From Candidatus Binatia bacterium (lineage in GTDB: Bacteria; Desulfobacterota; Binatia; Bin18): a stretch of 64,000 nt of DNA. A program made the position numbers and the translations under genes. Position 1 is the stretch's first letter; each line of letters opens with the position of its first letter. Below the pieces are notes generated by a model that was given only the letters and a program-made list of their open reading frames with translations, was not told the origin of the DNA and made no database searches. Shown here piece after piece: positions 34,429 through 42,660 of the stretch. The stretch lies in assembly GCA_022820725.1 (NCBI GenBank), contig JAJEFA010000014.1, positions 1-64,000 on the forward strand, written 5' to 3'.

Positions 34429-34830
34429 TCATTCACTATCCGATCCTTCGGACGGCTCAAGCGGATAGACTTTGAGACTGTGCCAGCGATGCAGGCGCAC
34501 CTTGCCGGGCGGAAAGTCGGGTGGCTGGGATACGTCCGCAGCCCGGCAGAGGTGCACTTCCACTTTGCCCCGGCTGCCGCGCGCCTTGGAATGCCAAGCC
34601 GCCAGCCGGGCCGCACGCATCAAGACCGCGGGCGGCAGTACGGCGAGCCGGTCGGGATTGCGTACCACAACGTGGCTGCCGGGAAAGTTGACCACGTGCA
34701 GCCAGAAGTCTTCAGGCTCCGCAAACTCGAAGGTCAGCCGGTCATTCTGGGCGTCCCCTTTGCCCACCAGAATCTCAAAACCCTCAAAAGAGACGGTTCG
34801 GAAAGGTCGGCCCTTACTCGCCATTGTCAT
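34429..34830 (-). CDS. stand-alone NFACT-R (DUF814) domain protein
   Basis: A 133-residue protein consisting of little more than the NFACT-R domain: FRTVSFEGFEILVGKGDAQN, DRLTFEFAEPEDFWLHVVNF, then PGSHVVVRN. The domain is the C-terminal RNA-binding module of RqcH/Rqc2-like proteins that act on stalled ribosomes. Here the large N-terminal part is absent, as in other short bacterial DUF814 proteins. A role in RNA or tRNA binding is inferred. It is transcribed towards the RND gene, 22 bp from its stop. Confidence 0.82.
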   Translation of the reverse strand: MTMASKGRPFRTVSFEGFEILVGKGDAQNDRLTFEFAEPEDFWLHVVNFPGSHVVVRNPDRLAVLPPAVLMRAARLAAWHSKARGSRGKVEVHLCRAADVSQPPDFPPGKVRLHRWHSLKVYPLEPSEGSDSE

Positions 34831-34991
34831 CGGTCCCTACGCGTGTCGTGCGCACTTAGGGGAACAGCTGGTCGTTACCGCCGCGCGTTCCGTCTTTTTG
34901 TTACCGGACACCCTATGCCTCCACTCTTACGACATATAACATACGCTCCGGCATTCGGGACCGGTGAGTGACCCAGGCCCGAGGGATACGA

Positions 34992-36899
34992 GTGGGAAAT
35001 CAAGACGTACTGCGCGATAGTGATTCAGGCCAACTCCGTCGCTTTATCGCCCATCTCCTGCGCGATATCCGTGCGCTGGAACACATGCTCGACACCGGTT
35101 TGATCGAATCCGGGGTCCACCGGATTGGGGCTGAGCAAGAACTGTTTTTGGTGGATGCTGCCTGGCATCCGTCTCCGTGTGCGCTGGATATCCTGGAGCG
35201 GATTGATGACCCCCATTACACCACGGAGCTGGGGCTGTTTAACCTGGAGATCAATCTGGATCCCTTAGTATTTGAGGGGGACTGCCTGAGTCAACTTGAG
35301 GGTCAACTCAACCGCTCACTCGCCACAGTGCGGGCCGCCGCTCACCAGTGCGGGGCCGAGGTGATCCTGAGTGGGATTTTGCCGACGCTGCGCAAGTCTG
35401 ACTTGGCGCTGGCCAACATGACCCCCAAGCCACGCTACCGGGCACTGAATACCGTGCTCACTCAGCTCCGTGGGGACGATTACGAGTTCCGGCTCAAGGG
35501 CGCGGATGAACTGAGCATCAAGCACGACTCGGTCATGCTGGAATCGGGCTGTACCAGTTTTCAGGTCCACTACCAAGTCGAGCCAGCCGAGTTTCCTCAG
35601 TGTTATAATATCGCCCAAGCCATGACGGCTCCGCTCCTGGCCGCGGCCGCCAACTCGCCCCTTCTGTTTGGCCGCCGGCTGTGGCGCGAGACGCGGATTC
35701 CATTGTTTCAACAATCTGTTGATACCCGTCGCGCCAGCACCCATCTGCGTGAGCGTGCGCCGCGGGTGAGCTTCGGTCAGCGGTGGGTAGACCACTCGAT
35801 ACTCGATCTCATCCAGGAAGATTTGGCCCGTTTTCGCGTCCTGATCGGAACGCCGTCAGAGGAAGATTCTTTGCGCTTACTGGAACAGGGTGGGCTGCCT
35901 GAGTTACAGGCCCTGCGTCTCCATACCGGGACGGTGTATCGCTGGAACAGAGGCTGCTTTGGTATCGGAGGGGGGAAAGCCCATATCCGTATTGAGAACC
36001 GTGTCCTGCCGGCCGGTCCGAGTGTTGTTGATGAAGTCGCGAATGCCGCTTTTTTCCTCGGTCTGCTTCGGGGAGGGCAACAAACCTATGGTGATATTGC
36101 TCAAAAAATGCCCTTCCATAACGCGGAGATCAATTTTCTGGCCGCGGCTCAGAGGGGGCTTGACGCCCAGTTTACCTGGCTCGACGGGCAGGTTGTGCTC
36201 GCCCGTGATCTGATTCGCCAGGACTTATTACCGCTGGCCCGGCACGGACTCCGCACGGCAGGGCTGAACCCGAAGGACATTGAGCGTTACCTGGGCGTGG
36301 TCGAACAACGGGTCACGGTCGGCCTGACCGGTTCGTCCTGGCTCTTGCGCTCACTGGCGGACATGCGGGAGACTGATACCCAGGCGGCGCGGCTGAGCGC
36401 ACTGACTGCAGCCACCGCCCGGAGGCAATGGGCGGGAAGCCCGGTGCATGAATGGCCGTTGGCCCAGATTGAAGAAGGCTGGAGTGAAACATTGCACGCC
36501 CTGCGTATTGAAGAATGTATGACGACCGATCTGTTCACTGTCCATCCCAATGAACCGATAGACTTGGTGGCCAAGCTGATGGACTGGAAAAGGATTCGGC
36601 ATATCCCGGTTGAAGACGACCAGGGTAAGCTGGTTGGCTTGATCTCGTGCTTTGAGGTCCTGCGTCACTGTGCGCCGTCGCTCCAACAGGCCGAGAGCGA
36701 ACCGATCCCGGTCGGGGCGATCATGCAGTCGAATCCGCTGACGCTTCCGCCCGAAACACCGCTCGTCGAAGCGGTCGCCCGGATGCAACAGGAAAAAAGC
36801 GCGTCTCTGCTGGTGGCCAAGGACGAGCGACTGATCGGGATCGTGACCGAGCATGACATCCTGACGCTAACGGCCCGGCTGCTTGAACAGTCGGCCTAG
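34992..36899 (+). CDS. GCS2-type carboxylate-amine ligase fused to two CBS domains
   Basis: A 635-residue protein. Residues 1-470 match the glutamate-cysteine ligase family 2 (YbdK-like): GVHRIGAEQELFLVD near the N-terminus, CTSFQVHYQVEPAEF, and SFGQRWVDHSILDLIQED. The C-terminal 125 residues are a pair of CBS domains (IEECMTTDLFTVHPNEPIDL; VGAIMQSNPLTLPPETPLVE), which usually bind adenine nucleotides and regulate the enzyme. I chose GTG 34992 because GAGGG lies 6 nt upstream; GTG 34968 is the alternative. It ends 8 bp before the aspartoacylase-like gene, so the two form an operon. The substrate is not known. Confidence 0.84.
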   Translation: MGNQDVLRDSDSGQLRRFIAHLLRDIRALEHMLDTGLIESGVHRIGAEQELFLVDAAWHPSPCALDILERIDDPHYTTELGLFNLEINLDPLVFEGDCLSQLEGQLNRSLATVRAAAHQCGAEVILSGILPTLRKSDLALANMTPKPRYRALNTVLTQLRGDDYEFRLKGADELSIKHDSVMLESGCTSFQVHYQVEPAEFPQCYNIAQAMTAPLLAAAANSPLLFGRRLWRETRIPLFQQSVDTRRASTHLRERAPRVSFGQRWVDHSILDLIQEDLARFRVLIGTPSEEDSLRLLEQGGLPELQALRLHTGTVYRWNRGCFGIGGGKAHIRIENRVLPAGPSVVDEVANAAFFLGLLRGGQQTYGDIAQKMPFHNAEINFLAAAQRGLDAQFTWLDGQVVLARDLIRQDLLPLARHGLRTAGLNPKDIERYLGVVEQRVTVGLTGSSWLLRSLADMRETDTQAARLSALTAATARRQWAGSPVHEWPLAQIEEGWSETLHALRIEECMTTDLFTVHPNEPIDLVAKLMDWKRIRHIPVEDDQGKLVGLISCFEVLRHCAPSLQQAESEPIPVGAIMQSNPLTLPPETPLVEAVARMQQEKSASLLVAKDERLIGIVTEHDILTLTARLLEQSA

Positions 36900-36907
36900 A
36901 ACGACTG

Positions 36908-38071
36908 ATGCCCGACCCGCCCGCTCAGTTCCCCAGCTTTCCCCGCCTGCTCGGCAGCTATGGCGGCGATACGGCCGGGCCGCTTGTGATTGGTATTGGA
37001 GGAATGCACGGCAATGAGCCGGCCGGGGTGTTTGCCTTGCAGGACGTGCTGCACAATTTACACGACCGGCGTCCTGCCTTTCGGGGCACGCTGCTTGCAC
37101 TCACCGGAAATCGCGCCGCTCTGGCACGCGGCTGCCGGTATATTGATGAGGATTTCAACCGGCTGTGGGTAGCTGAGCGCCTCCAAGAGGCGAGGGAGCG
37201 ACACGCTGAGCTAACATCAGAAGAGCGGGAGCAGCGGGAGCTGCTTACAGCGATAGAAGCGGCGCTGGCCCAACGCCAGGGACCGGCGGTTTTCCTCGAC
37301 CTGCACACCACCTCCGCCGAGGGTCAGCCGTTTGTGGTGATTGGCGATAGCCTGCCCAACCGTCGCTTTGCGTCCGGTCTTCAGGCCCCGGTCATTCTCG
37401 GCCTGGAAGAACAGCTAGAGGGCACGCTGCTGAATTATCTGAGCGAGCAGGGACATGTCGTCATCGGTTTTGAAGGCGGACAGCACGCTTCGCCAGATGC
37501 GGTGCAGAACCATATTGCGGCTATCTGGAGCGTCCTGACAACCGCTGGCTGTCTCCGGCCCCAAGACGCACCCGAAAAGACGCCGCCCGAGCAGCCGGTC
37601 TGTCCGGTGGTGGAAATCCGTTATCACCATCTGATCCAAGCCGGTGACGACTTCGTGATGGAACCCGGCTTCACAAACTTCCAGCCGGTCAGGCGTGGTC
37701 AGCTCTTGGCCCATGACCGTCACGGCCAGATTCGGGCTCAGGAGTCCGGACAGATCCTGATGCCCCTCTATCAGGGACAAGGCGCGGACGGATTTTTCCT
37801 GGTCAGAACGGTTCGGTGGTTCTGGTTGCGCCTCGCGGTGTGGCTGCGCTACCTCCGGCTCGAACGACTCTTACCGCTGCTGCCTGGAGTACGTCGCCAT
37901 CCGGACCAAGCCACGACCCTGATTGTCGAACCACACATTGCCCGCTGGTTTGTCATGGAAATTTTTCACCTGTTGGGCTTCCGCAAGAAACGGCACCGCG
38001 CCGGGAAACTGCTCGTCAGCCGCCGCTGGCATGAGCCGGGGGCGTTTGAGGACGGAGAGTCCAATCCGTAA
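36908..38071 (+). CDS. succinylglutamate desuccinylase/aspartoacylase family metallo-hydrolase
   Basis: A 387-residue zinc carboxypeptidase-fold enzyme. Zinc ligands are visible in GIGGMHGNEPAG (His and Glu) and DLHTTSAEGQPF (His). The catalytic Glu is likely in HVVIGFEGGQH. The C-terminal part has a beta-rich lobe (EPGFTNFQPVRRGQLLAHDR) and a hydrophobic, basic tail. It would hydrolyse an N-acyl or amide bond of an amino-acid derivative. With the preceding carboxylate-amine ligase (8 bp away) it may act on a gamma-glutamyl-type compound; this is inference. pmoC begins 142 bp later on the same strand. Confidence 0.83.
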   Translation: MPDPPAQFPSFPRLLGSYGGDTAGPLVIGIGGMHGNEPAGVFALQDVLHNLHDRRPAFRGTLLALTGNRAALARGCRYIDEDFNRLWVAERLQEARERHAELTSEEREQRELLTAIEAALAQRQGPAVFLDLHTTSAEGQPFVVIGDSLPNRRFASGLQAPVILGLEEQLEGTLLNYLSEQGHVVIGFEGGQHASPDAVQNHIAAIWSVLTTAGCLRPQDAPEKTPPEQPVCPVVEIRYHHLIQAGDDFVMEPGFTNFQPVRRGQLLAHDRHGQIRAQESGQILMPLYQGQGADGFFLVRTVRWFWLRLAVWLRYLRLERLLPLLPGVRRHPDQATTLIVEPHIARWFVMEIFHLLGFRKKRHRAGKLLVSRRWHEPGAFEDGESNP

Positions 38072-38097
38072 GAGACGGAACGCAAAGCCCTGTTTGC

Positions 38098-38113
38098 ATA
38101 TTTTGGAAAATAT
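38098..38113. promoter_or_regulatory. AT-rich palindrome in the pmoC leader
   Basis: ATATTTT-GG-AAAATAT, perfect 7-bp arms, lies about 100 bp upstream of the pmoC ATG in the 142-bp gap after the aspartoacylase-like gene. It could be a regulator site or promoter region. I could not place convincing -35/-10 or sigma54 boxes around it. Confidence 0.4.
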
Positions 38114-38213
38114 ATGGTACAGGGAAGCTATTCTGCACACAGTACTATTACCGTTCCGAGGTTGTCCGATACCGGATACTTGGGATTGAGCAGTAGTACG
38201 GGGGGGACCTTCT

Positions 38214-39065
38214 ATGGCAGCAACGTCTATGTCAGCCTCAGTCGAAAGTCAGGCCGTCCAGGTAGAAGAAATGAAGCACGACCAAGCAGCGCACGGCGAG
38301 ATGCCGTTCATCCGCTTTCTGGTCATAGGCGGCGGCCTGGGGCTGCTGTCGTTGTTGCTCATCAGGCTGTGGCAGGGTGAGTGGTGGTTCCCGGTTGGTA
38401 TGGACGCGACGACACCCGAATTTGCGACGTATTGGCTGGGTTTGCTGTACGTCGAGTGGATCGTCCTTATCGCCGCCGCCATCATCGGCTTTACGTCCTA
38501 TCGCAAACCCTGTTCGACCTGTGCCGTTCAGCGAAAAGAGTTGGGACGAATCGACCCCGAGCACGAGCTTAATCATATCGGCAAGCTCTGGGCCACGGTC
38601 GCGGTGGCGGCCGCGTTTGGCTTTGGGGTCAGCTATTTTGCCGAGCAAGACGCCGTGTGGCACCAAATTGTGGTGCGCGATACGGCCTTTACGCCCAGCC
38701 ACATTCCGCTCTTCTTCTATACCTTTCCCATGTTGATCATCATGACTGGCGTCAGCTCCTGGTACGCCTATAACCGTTTACACTATCTCTATGTGGGTGA
38801 GGGGGGTAAAGGCATACCCATCTGCTATTTGCTGTTTCCGGCCGGCGGCTGGTTCCTGTTCGCCAATGTGGCGTTTAATGAACTGGGACACTCAAGCTGG
38901 ATTACCGAAGAGCTGTTTGTGCAGCCTTACCATTGGCCGTTTGCCTGGGCGACGTATTTCTTTTTTGCCGGGTTTGCGCTGCTCTTTAAGACCGTGCCAC
39001 GCATCTTTGAAAACCTGGGAGAAATAGCCCAGCAGGCGTCAACCGAGGCGAAGGCGTCATCGTAG
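38214..39065 (+). CDS. pmoC: particulate methane/ammonia monooxygenase-family subunit C
   Basis: A 283-residue membrane subunit of a copper membrane monooxygenase. Six to seven hydrophobic segments are present. The copper ligands match the Methylococcus protein in spacing: Asp146, His150 and His163 (QDAVWH through TPSH), and Asn222, His226 and His240 (NELGH and PYHW), corresponding to D156/H160/H173 and N227/H231/H245. TPSHIPLFFYTFPM and ELFVQPYHWPF are family hallmarks. Unusually, the loop after the second membrane segment has a CxxC (Cys100, Cys103; KPCSTC). It is the first gene of pmoCAB. Substrate (methane, ammonia, short alkanes) is not settled by sequence. Confidence 0.93.
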   Translation: MAATSMSASVESQAVQVEEMKHDQAAHGEMPFIRFLVIGGGLGLLSLLLIRLWQGEWWFPVGMDATTPEFATYWLGLLYVEWIVLIAAAIIGFTSYRKPCSTCAVQRKELGRIDPEHELNHIGKLWATVAVAAAFGFGVSYFAEQDAVWHQIVVRDTAFTPSHIPLFFYTFPMLIIMTGVSSWYAYNRLHYLYVGEGGKGIPICYLLFPAGGWFLFANVAFNELGHSSWITEELFVQPYHWPFAWATYFFFAGFALLFKTVPRIFENLGEIAQQASTEAKASS

Positions 39066-39090
39066 GCTACCGACTCGTCTACCGGCGGAC

Positions 39091-39145
39091 TAATGAGTAA
39101 ACGCGTCGATATTTGCATGTCTGTTGAGGGCACATTTGCTCATCG
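39091..39145. repeat. dispersed inverted repeat, copy f (between pmoC and pmoA)
   Basis: Arms TAATGAGTAAACGCGTC (39091-39107) and GGCACATTTGCTCATCG (39129-39145) with a 21-nt loop. As RNA, 11 pairs are Watson-Crick and 3 are G-U, with three mismatches. GAGTAAAC and the 17/21/17 geometry match the other copies. It lies 26 bp after the pmoC stop and 51 bp before the pmoA start. Confidence 0.7.
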
Positions 39146-39196
39146 TCGCACTGCACGGCGTTCAGGAAGGGGCGGGCCTCGGGAGAGGTTAAGAAA

Positions 39197-39940
39197 ATGA
39201 AGGCCGAAGAGCTTGCTGCGCTTGGCCAGCACAGGATGGCCAAGGTCTTTGATGTCATCCTGCTCCTGGCCCTGATCGGCTTTTTCACCGTAATCCCCCA
39301 TGTCAGTCGTATGCTCTATATGGGTGACTGGGATTTCTGGGTGGACTGGAAAGACAAGCTGTGGTGGCCGATCGCCGGGCCGAGCGCTGCCCTTTTGGTG
39401 ACTGCGGTGGGTCACTATCTGGCCTGGCACTATCTCCGCCTGCCGCTGGGGGCCACGTTTACCGCAGTGTTCGTTTTGGTCGGCGCCTGGCTGAGTCGGA
39501 TCTTCAGCTTTTACAGCATGGAGTATTATCCGATTAATTTTATCTGGCCGGCCACGACGATTCCTATGGCGCTGGCGCTTGACCTGATGCTTTTGTGGTC
39601 ACGCAGCTATCTGGCGACGAGTCTGATCGGCGGGTTTTTATGGGGATTCCTCTTTTATCCTGTGAACTGGTTGATGCTTATGCCCTTCCTGCAGCCGGTG
39701 ACGCTGTTTGGCAAGACCTTTACCGTTGCCGATTTGATGGGCTATTACTTCATCCGCCCCCAGACCCCGGAATATCTGCGCCGGATTGATGAGGGTACGC
39801 TGCAAGCCTTCCTGGGCCAGCGTATCTGGATCAGCGTGTTAATGGCCGGCATCGCCTGTACCATCATGTATTGGGTTGGCCTCGGCATCGGCAAAGCGCT
39901 CGGCGTTATGCCGCTGCAGAAAGTCCTGCGTCAAACCTGA
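39197..39940 (+). CDS. pmoA: particulate methane/ammonia monooxygenase-family subunit A
   Basis: A 247-residue integral membrane subunit, the same length as classic PmoA. The signature MGDWDFWVDWKDKLWWP (around residues 42-58) is the conserved stretch used to recognise the family, followed by AGAW-type and YYPINFIWPATTIP segments. Later GFLWGFLFYPVNWLMLMPF and MGYYFIRPQTPEYLRRID also fit. The Shine-Dalgarno GGGAGAGG precedes the ATG. It lies 131 bp after pmoC with an inverted repeat in the gap, and 15 bp before pmoB. Confidence 0.94.
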   Translation: MKAEELAALGQHRMAKVFDVILLLALIGFFTVIPHVSRMLYMGDWDFWVDWKDKLWWPIAGPSAALLVTAVGHYLAWHYLRLPLGATFTAVFVLVGAWLSRIFSFYSMEYYPINFIWPATTIPMALALDLMLLWSRSYLATSLIGGFLWGFLFYPVNWLMLMPFLQPVTLFGKTFTVADLMGYYFIRPQTPEYLRRIDEGTLQAFLGQRIWISVLMAGIACTIMYWVGLGIGKALGVMPLQKVLRQT

Positions 39941-39955
39941 CTGGTAGAGGCGTTC

Positions 39956-41266
39956 ATGTCTCCACTTGGAAAAGCCTGCCTCGTTGTCAGCCTCACCTGC
40001 CTGTGCGTGTTCGGGGCCTCGTTTATGCAGGCGCCGGTTGTCCACGCCCACGGTGAGCACAACCTCGAACCATTTGTCCGCATGCGCGGGGTCGCGTTCT
40101 TCAATGTCGAGTTCTCGCACGAGCGGCTTGCGGTCAACGAAACCATGACCGTCACCGGCAAGTTCAGAGTGATGAACTCCTGGCCGCGCATGCTGACCAC
40201 GCCAGAGTTGGCCTGGGTTGGCGTCCTGGTGCCGGGTCCGAAACTTGCCGTGCGCGAACGCTGGGTGAATGACCGCTTTATCCAGAACGCGTTTAATATC
40301 GAGTTAGGAAAGATCTACGATTTTAAGATGATTCTCCAGGCACGCGAGCCGGGCCGGTATCATGTCCACCCACTGATTAATCTGTCCGGTACGGGTGGGC
40401 TGGTGGGGCCGGCTAAGTGGATCACCGTTGTGCCGGGCGACGCCCCGCCGTCCTATACCATACAGATTCCGGCAACCGGTGAGACCATAGACCTGGAGCA
40501 TTACGGGTTTGGACGGGTTGTCGGCTGGCATATCGCGTTTGGGATTCTCGGGCTGGCCTGGCTGGGTTATTGGGCCAGGCGGCCGATGCTCGTCCGTCAC
40601 GCGCTGCTGATTAACGGGGTTGATGAAGAACAGATCACGCCTGCTGATCGTCGAGCGTCTCTTATTTTCGGTGTGGTCCTGGTGGTCCTGGTTATCGGAG
40701 GGTTATTGGTCACGAACTCGGGCCGTCCGCCGATCATTCCACACCAGGCCGCCAGAATGTGGGACCTGTCCGGTCTCCCAGTCCCAAATGCCGTTCGGAC
40801 CGAGGTCAAAGAGTTACGCTATAACACCACCGAGCGGTCCCTGAGCATGCAGGTTGAAGCCACGAACACCTCGGATCAAGCGGTGGTCTTGCGCAAGTTC
40901 ACGACCAGTTATCTGTCTTTCATCAACCCCGCCACGCAAGACCTCTATTCGGATTTGCAAAACGAGATTCCGACGATGCAGGTGGAACCCGACGGACTCT
41001 TCCAACCGGGCGAAACAAAGATGCTGACGCTGACAATGCAGGATGCCATATGGGAGACGGATCGGTTTATTGAGTTCGATCAACCTCAGATTACCGCGGC
41101 TGGCGTACTCGTTTTTACTGATGCTCAGTCTCTTGCCAGGGAAGACCTGCAACCCATTATGATGGGGAACAGCCGCGAAGGCTTAGGCGTCCCGTGGGAG
41201 CATATCTCCAGCCTGAACGAGGTCTATTCCAATATCCAGATTGATTTTGGACGCATGGGCCAGTAA
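39956..41266 (+). CDS. pmoB: particulate methane/ammonia monooxygenase-family subunit B
   Basis: A 436-residue subunit with two periplasmic cupredoxin domains joined by two membrane helices. The signal peptide should be cut after VVHA so that His32 becomes the N-terminal residue (HGEHNLEPF). With His136 and His138 (GRYHVHPLI) this reproduces the Cu-B site (H33/H137/H139 in Methylococcus). Membrane helices are around residues 190-205 and 228-248. The second cupredoxin ends GVPWEHISSLNEVYSNIQ. No pmoD-like gene follows, and no clear terminator is seen downstream. Confidence 0.94.
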   Translation: MSPLGKACLVVSLTCLCVFGASFMQAPVVHAHGEHNLEPFVRMRGVAFFNVEFSHERLAVNETMTVTGKFRVMNSWPRMLTTPELAWVGVLVPGPKLAVRERWVNDRFIQNAFNIELGKIYDFKMILQAREPGRYHVHPLINLSGTGGLVGPAKWITVVPGDAPPSYTIQIPATGETIDLEHYGFGRVVGWHIAFGILGLAWLGYWARRPMLVRHALLINGVDEEQITPADRRASLIFGVVLVVLVIGGLLVTNSGRPPIIPHQAARMWDLSGLPVPNAVRTEVKELRYNTTERSLSMQVEATNTSDQAVVLRKFTTSYLSFINPATQDLYSDLQNEIPTMQVEPDGLFQPGETKMLTLTMQDAIWETDRFIEFDQPQITAAGVLVFTDAQSLAREDLQPIMMGNSREGLGVPWEHISSLNEVYSNIQIDFGRMGQ

Positions 41267-41348
41267 CGTCCAGCCCTGTGCTATCGGCCCACCCCTCTAC
41301 TCCCAATCGATTCATAACCAACAACGCGGTCAAAAACAGCGGAGCAGT

Positions 41349-41438
41349 ATGGAGACTGCACTGATTATGCTCATCACGTTATTGTCCGTATGCCCGACAG
41401 ACGCCCAGGATATTGTTACAGGTGGCGTAAAGCTTTAG
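41349..41438 (+). pseudogene. truncated start of a possible secreted protein
   Basis: An ATG preceded by GCGGAG starts METALIMLITLLSVCPTDAQ, a signal-peptide-like stretch, and stops after 29 residues just before the AT-rich GIY-YIG gene. It may be the 5' fragment of a gene whose 3' part is at 42076-42219, split by the inserted segment. This link is inferred; a short chance ORF is the alternative. Confidence 0.3.
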
Positions 41439-41456
41439 AGCTCAGTGGGAAAGATC

Positions 41457-42035
41457 ATGGCTACAAATTTCTATTATGTTTATGCTCTAAAAGATCCAAG
41501 CTTAAATCCTGCACGGCCGTTCTATATCGGTAAAGGAACGGGAAGTAGAGCGTTTGATCATCTGGTAAAGCCAGACAATACAAGAAAGTACACTCGGATT
41601 AGAAAAATAAGGGATTCTGGAATGATACCATTAGTCGAAATTTTGATAGATGATCTAACAGAATTTCAGGCCTTAAAACTGGAATCTGAGCTTATCTCAG
41701 CATTCGGGACCGAGGAAACGGGAGGTATTTTAACGAACGCTGTCGTGCCGAGTGGTACGGCGGGAAAGGAACGTCTTGGTGTTGTTGTACCCCAGGGAGC
41801 CGTTGAACGAGCCCAACTTGGTCTTGGGCTGCTGAAATCATCAGTATACGAATTAGCAAAAGCAAATCCGTCTGGGATTCTAAATTCTGATGCAGCAAGC
41901 CTGCTTGGCTTACGGAGTGATTACCAGGGTAATCAAAAAGATTACCTATCATACAGTATATTGGGTTTGCTCATACGTGAAGGTAAAGTTATGCGTACTG
42001 AGGGTCGTAGACCTAGGCATGTGGCAAAGACCTAA
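41457..42035 (+). CDS. GIY-YIG-domain protein in an AT-rich segment
   Basis: A 192-residue protein. YYVYALKDPSLNPARPFYIG then KGTGSRAFDHL is the variant GIY-YIG nuclease motif (YVY...FYIGKG) with the following Arg and the later Glu (KLESELISAFG). The C-terminal half (VYELAKANPSGILNSDAASL) has no domain I know. Local GC is around 42%, well below the neighbours, and codon use differs, so it is probably acquired. It lies between two fragments that look like one split gene. Such stand-alone GIY-YIG proteins are often mobile nucleases; function here is inferred. Confidence 0.78.
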   Translation: MATNFYYVYALKDPSLNPARPFYIGKGTGSRAFDHLVKPDNTRKYTRIRKIRDSGMIPLVEILIDDLTEFQALKLESELISAFGTEETGGILTNAVVPSGTAGKERLGVVVPQGAVERAQLGLGLLKSSVYELAKANPSGILNSDAASLLGLRSDYQGNQKDYLSYSILGLLIREGKVMRTEGRRPRHVAKT

Positions 42036-42075
42036 AAAGTGGAGCTACCTCACAGCGCGCCCCCATCCCGAGTCC

Positions 42076-42219
42076 GTGGACTCGTCAACCGCTTGTACCG
42101 ACGGCATCGACAACGACTTTGACAGGCTGATTGACGCAAAAGACCCAGGCTGCGACACCAGTCCCACAGGGATAGAGGCTGGTCGTTCTCCGTCTGGAGA
42201 ATCAGACTCTCGGGGATAG
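42076..42219 (+). pseudogene. C-terminal fragment with a CxDGIDND calcium-type motif
   Basis: An open stretch with no own start encodes TACTDGIDNDFDRLIDAKDP then GCDTSP, a motif found in secreted proteins (C-x-D-G-I-D-N-D-x-D...D-P-G-C, likely calcium-binding). It ends in a Ser/Gly-rich tail at a stop. It begins about 40 bp after the GIY-YIG stop and looks like the end of an interrupted gene. Confidence 0.45.
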
Positions 42220-42252
42220 TCAGATCGGGAGAGGATCTGAGATTTTTTATCC

Positions 42253-42660
42253 TCAAGATGAAAGCCAGTTCTCCAGCCGCAAGCCTGCCACCCGCTCAAA
42301 TTCCTTCAGATTATTGGTGACCAAGGTTAATCCTTCGCTTCGAGAGTGACCCGCTATATGTAAATCGTTTACGCCGATGGGCCTCCCCTTCCGTTCCAGC
42401 GCTGCCCGGATATCTCCGTAATGGGCAGCCGCCTTATGTCCATACTCAAGCACAACCAAACGGGAAACAAAGTCTTCAACCTGCCGCAGGTTGTGATCGG
42501 GTCTGGCACTTTTTTCTACGCCGTGCATCAACTCAGCCAGCGTGATTGAACTGATGCACAACTGGCCGGCGTGCCGGTTAAAGGTATCCAAGGCGTCTAT
42601 CGGGCGGCGCTTGATAACATAAATGGCAATATTGGTATCGAGCATGTATTTCAACATCAA
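42253..42660 (-). CDS. vapC: VapC-family PIN toxin ribonuclease
   Basis: A 135-residue PIN-domain RNase. The first acidic residue is in YMLDTNIAIYVIKRR, the second in SITLAELMHGVEKS (Glu), and the third and fourth in GVNDLHIAGHSRSEGLTLVT with NNLKEF. The sequence resembles the VapC group that cuts initiator tRNA. It starts inside the vapB stop (4-bp overlap), the normal order for this toxin-antitoxin type. Confidence 0.93.
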   Translation of the reverse strand: MMLKYMLDTNIAIYVIKRRPIDALDTFNRHAGQLCISSITLAELMHGVEKSARPDHNLRQVEDFVSRLVVLEYGHKAAAHYGDIRAALERKGRPIGVNDLHIAGHSRSEGLTLVTNNLKEFERVAGLRLENWLSS

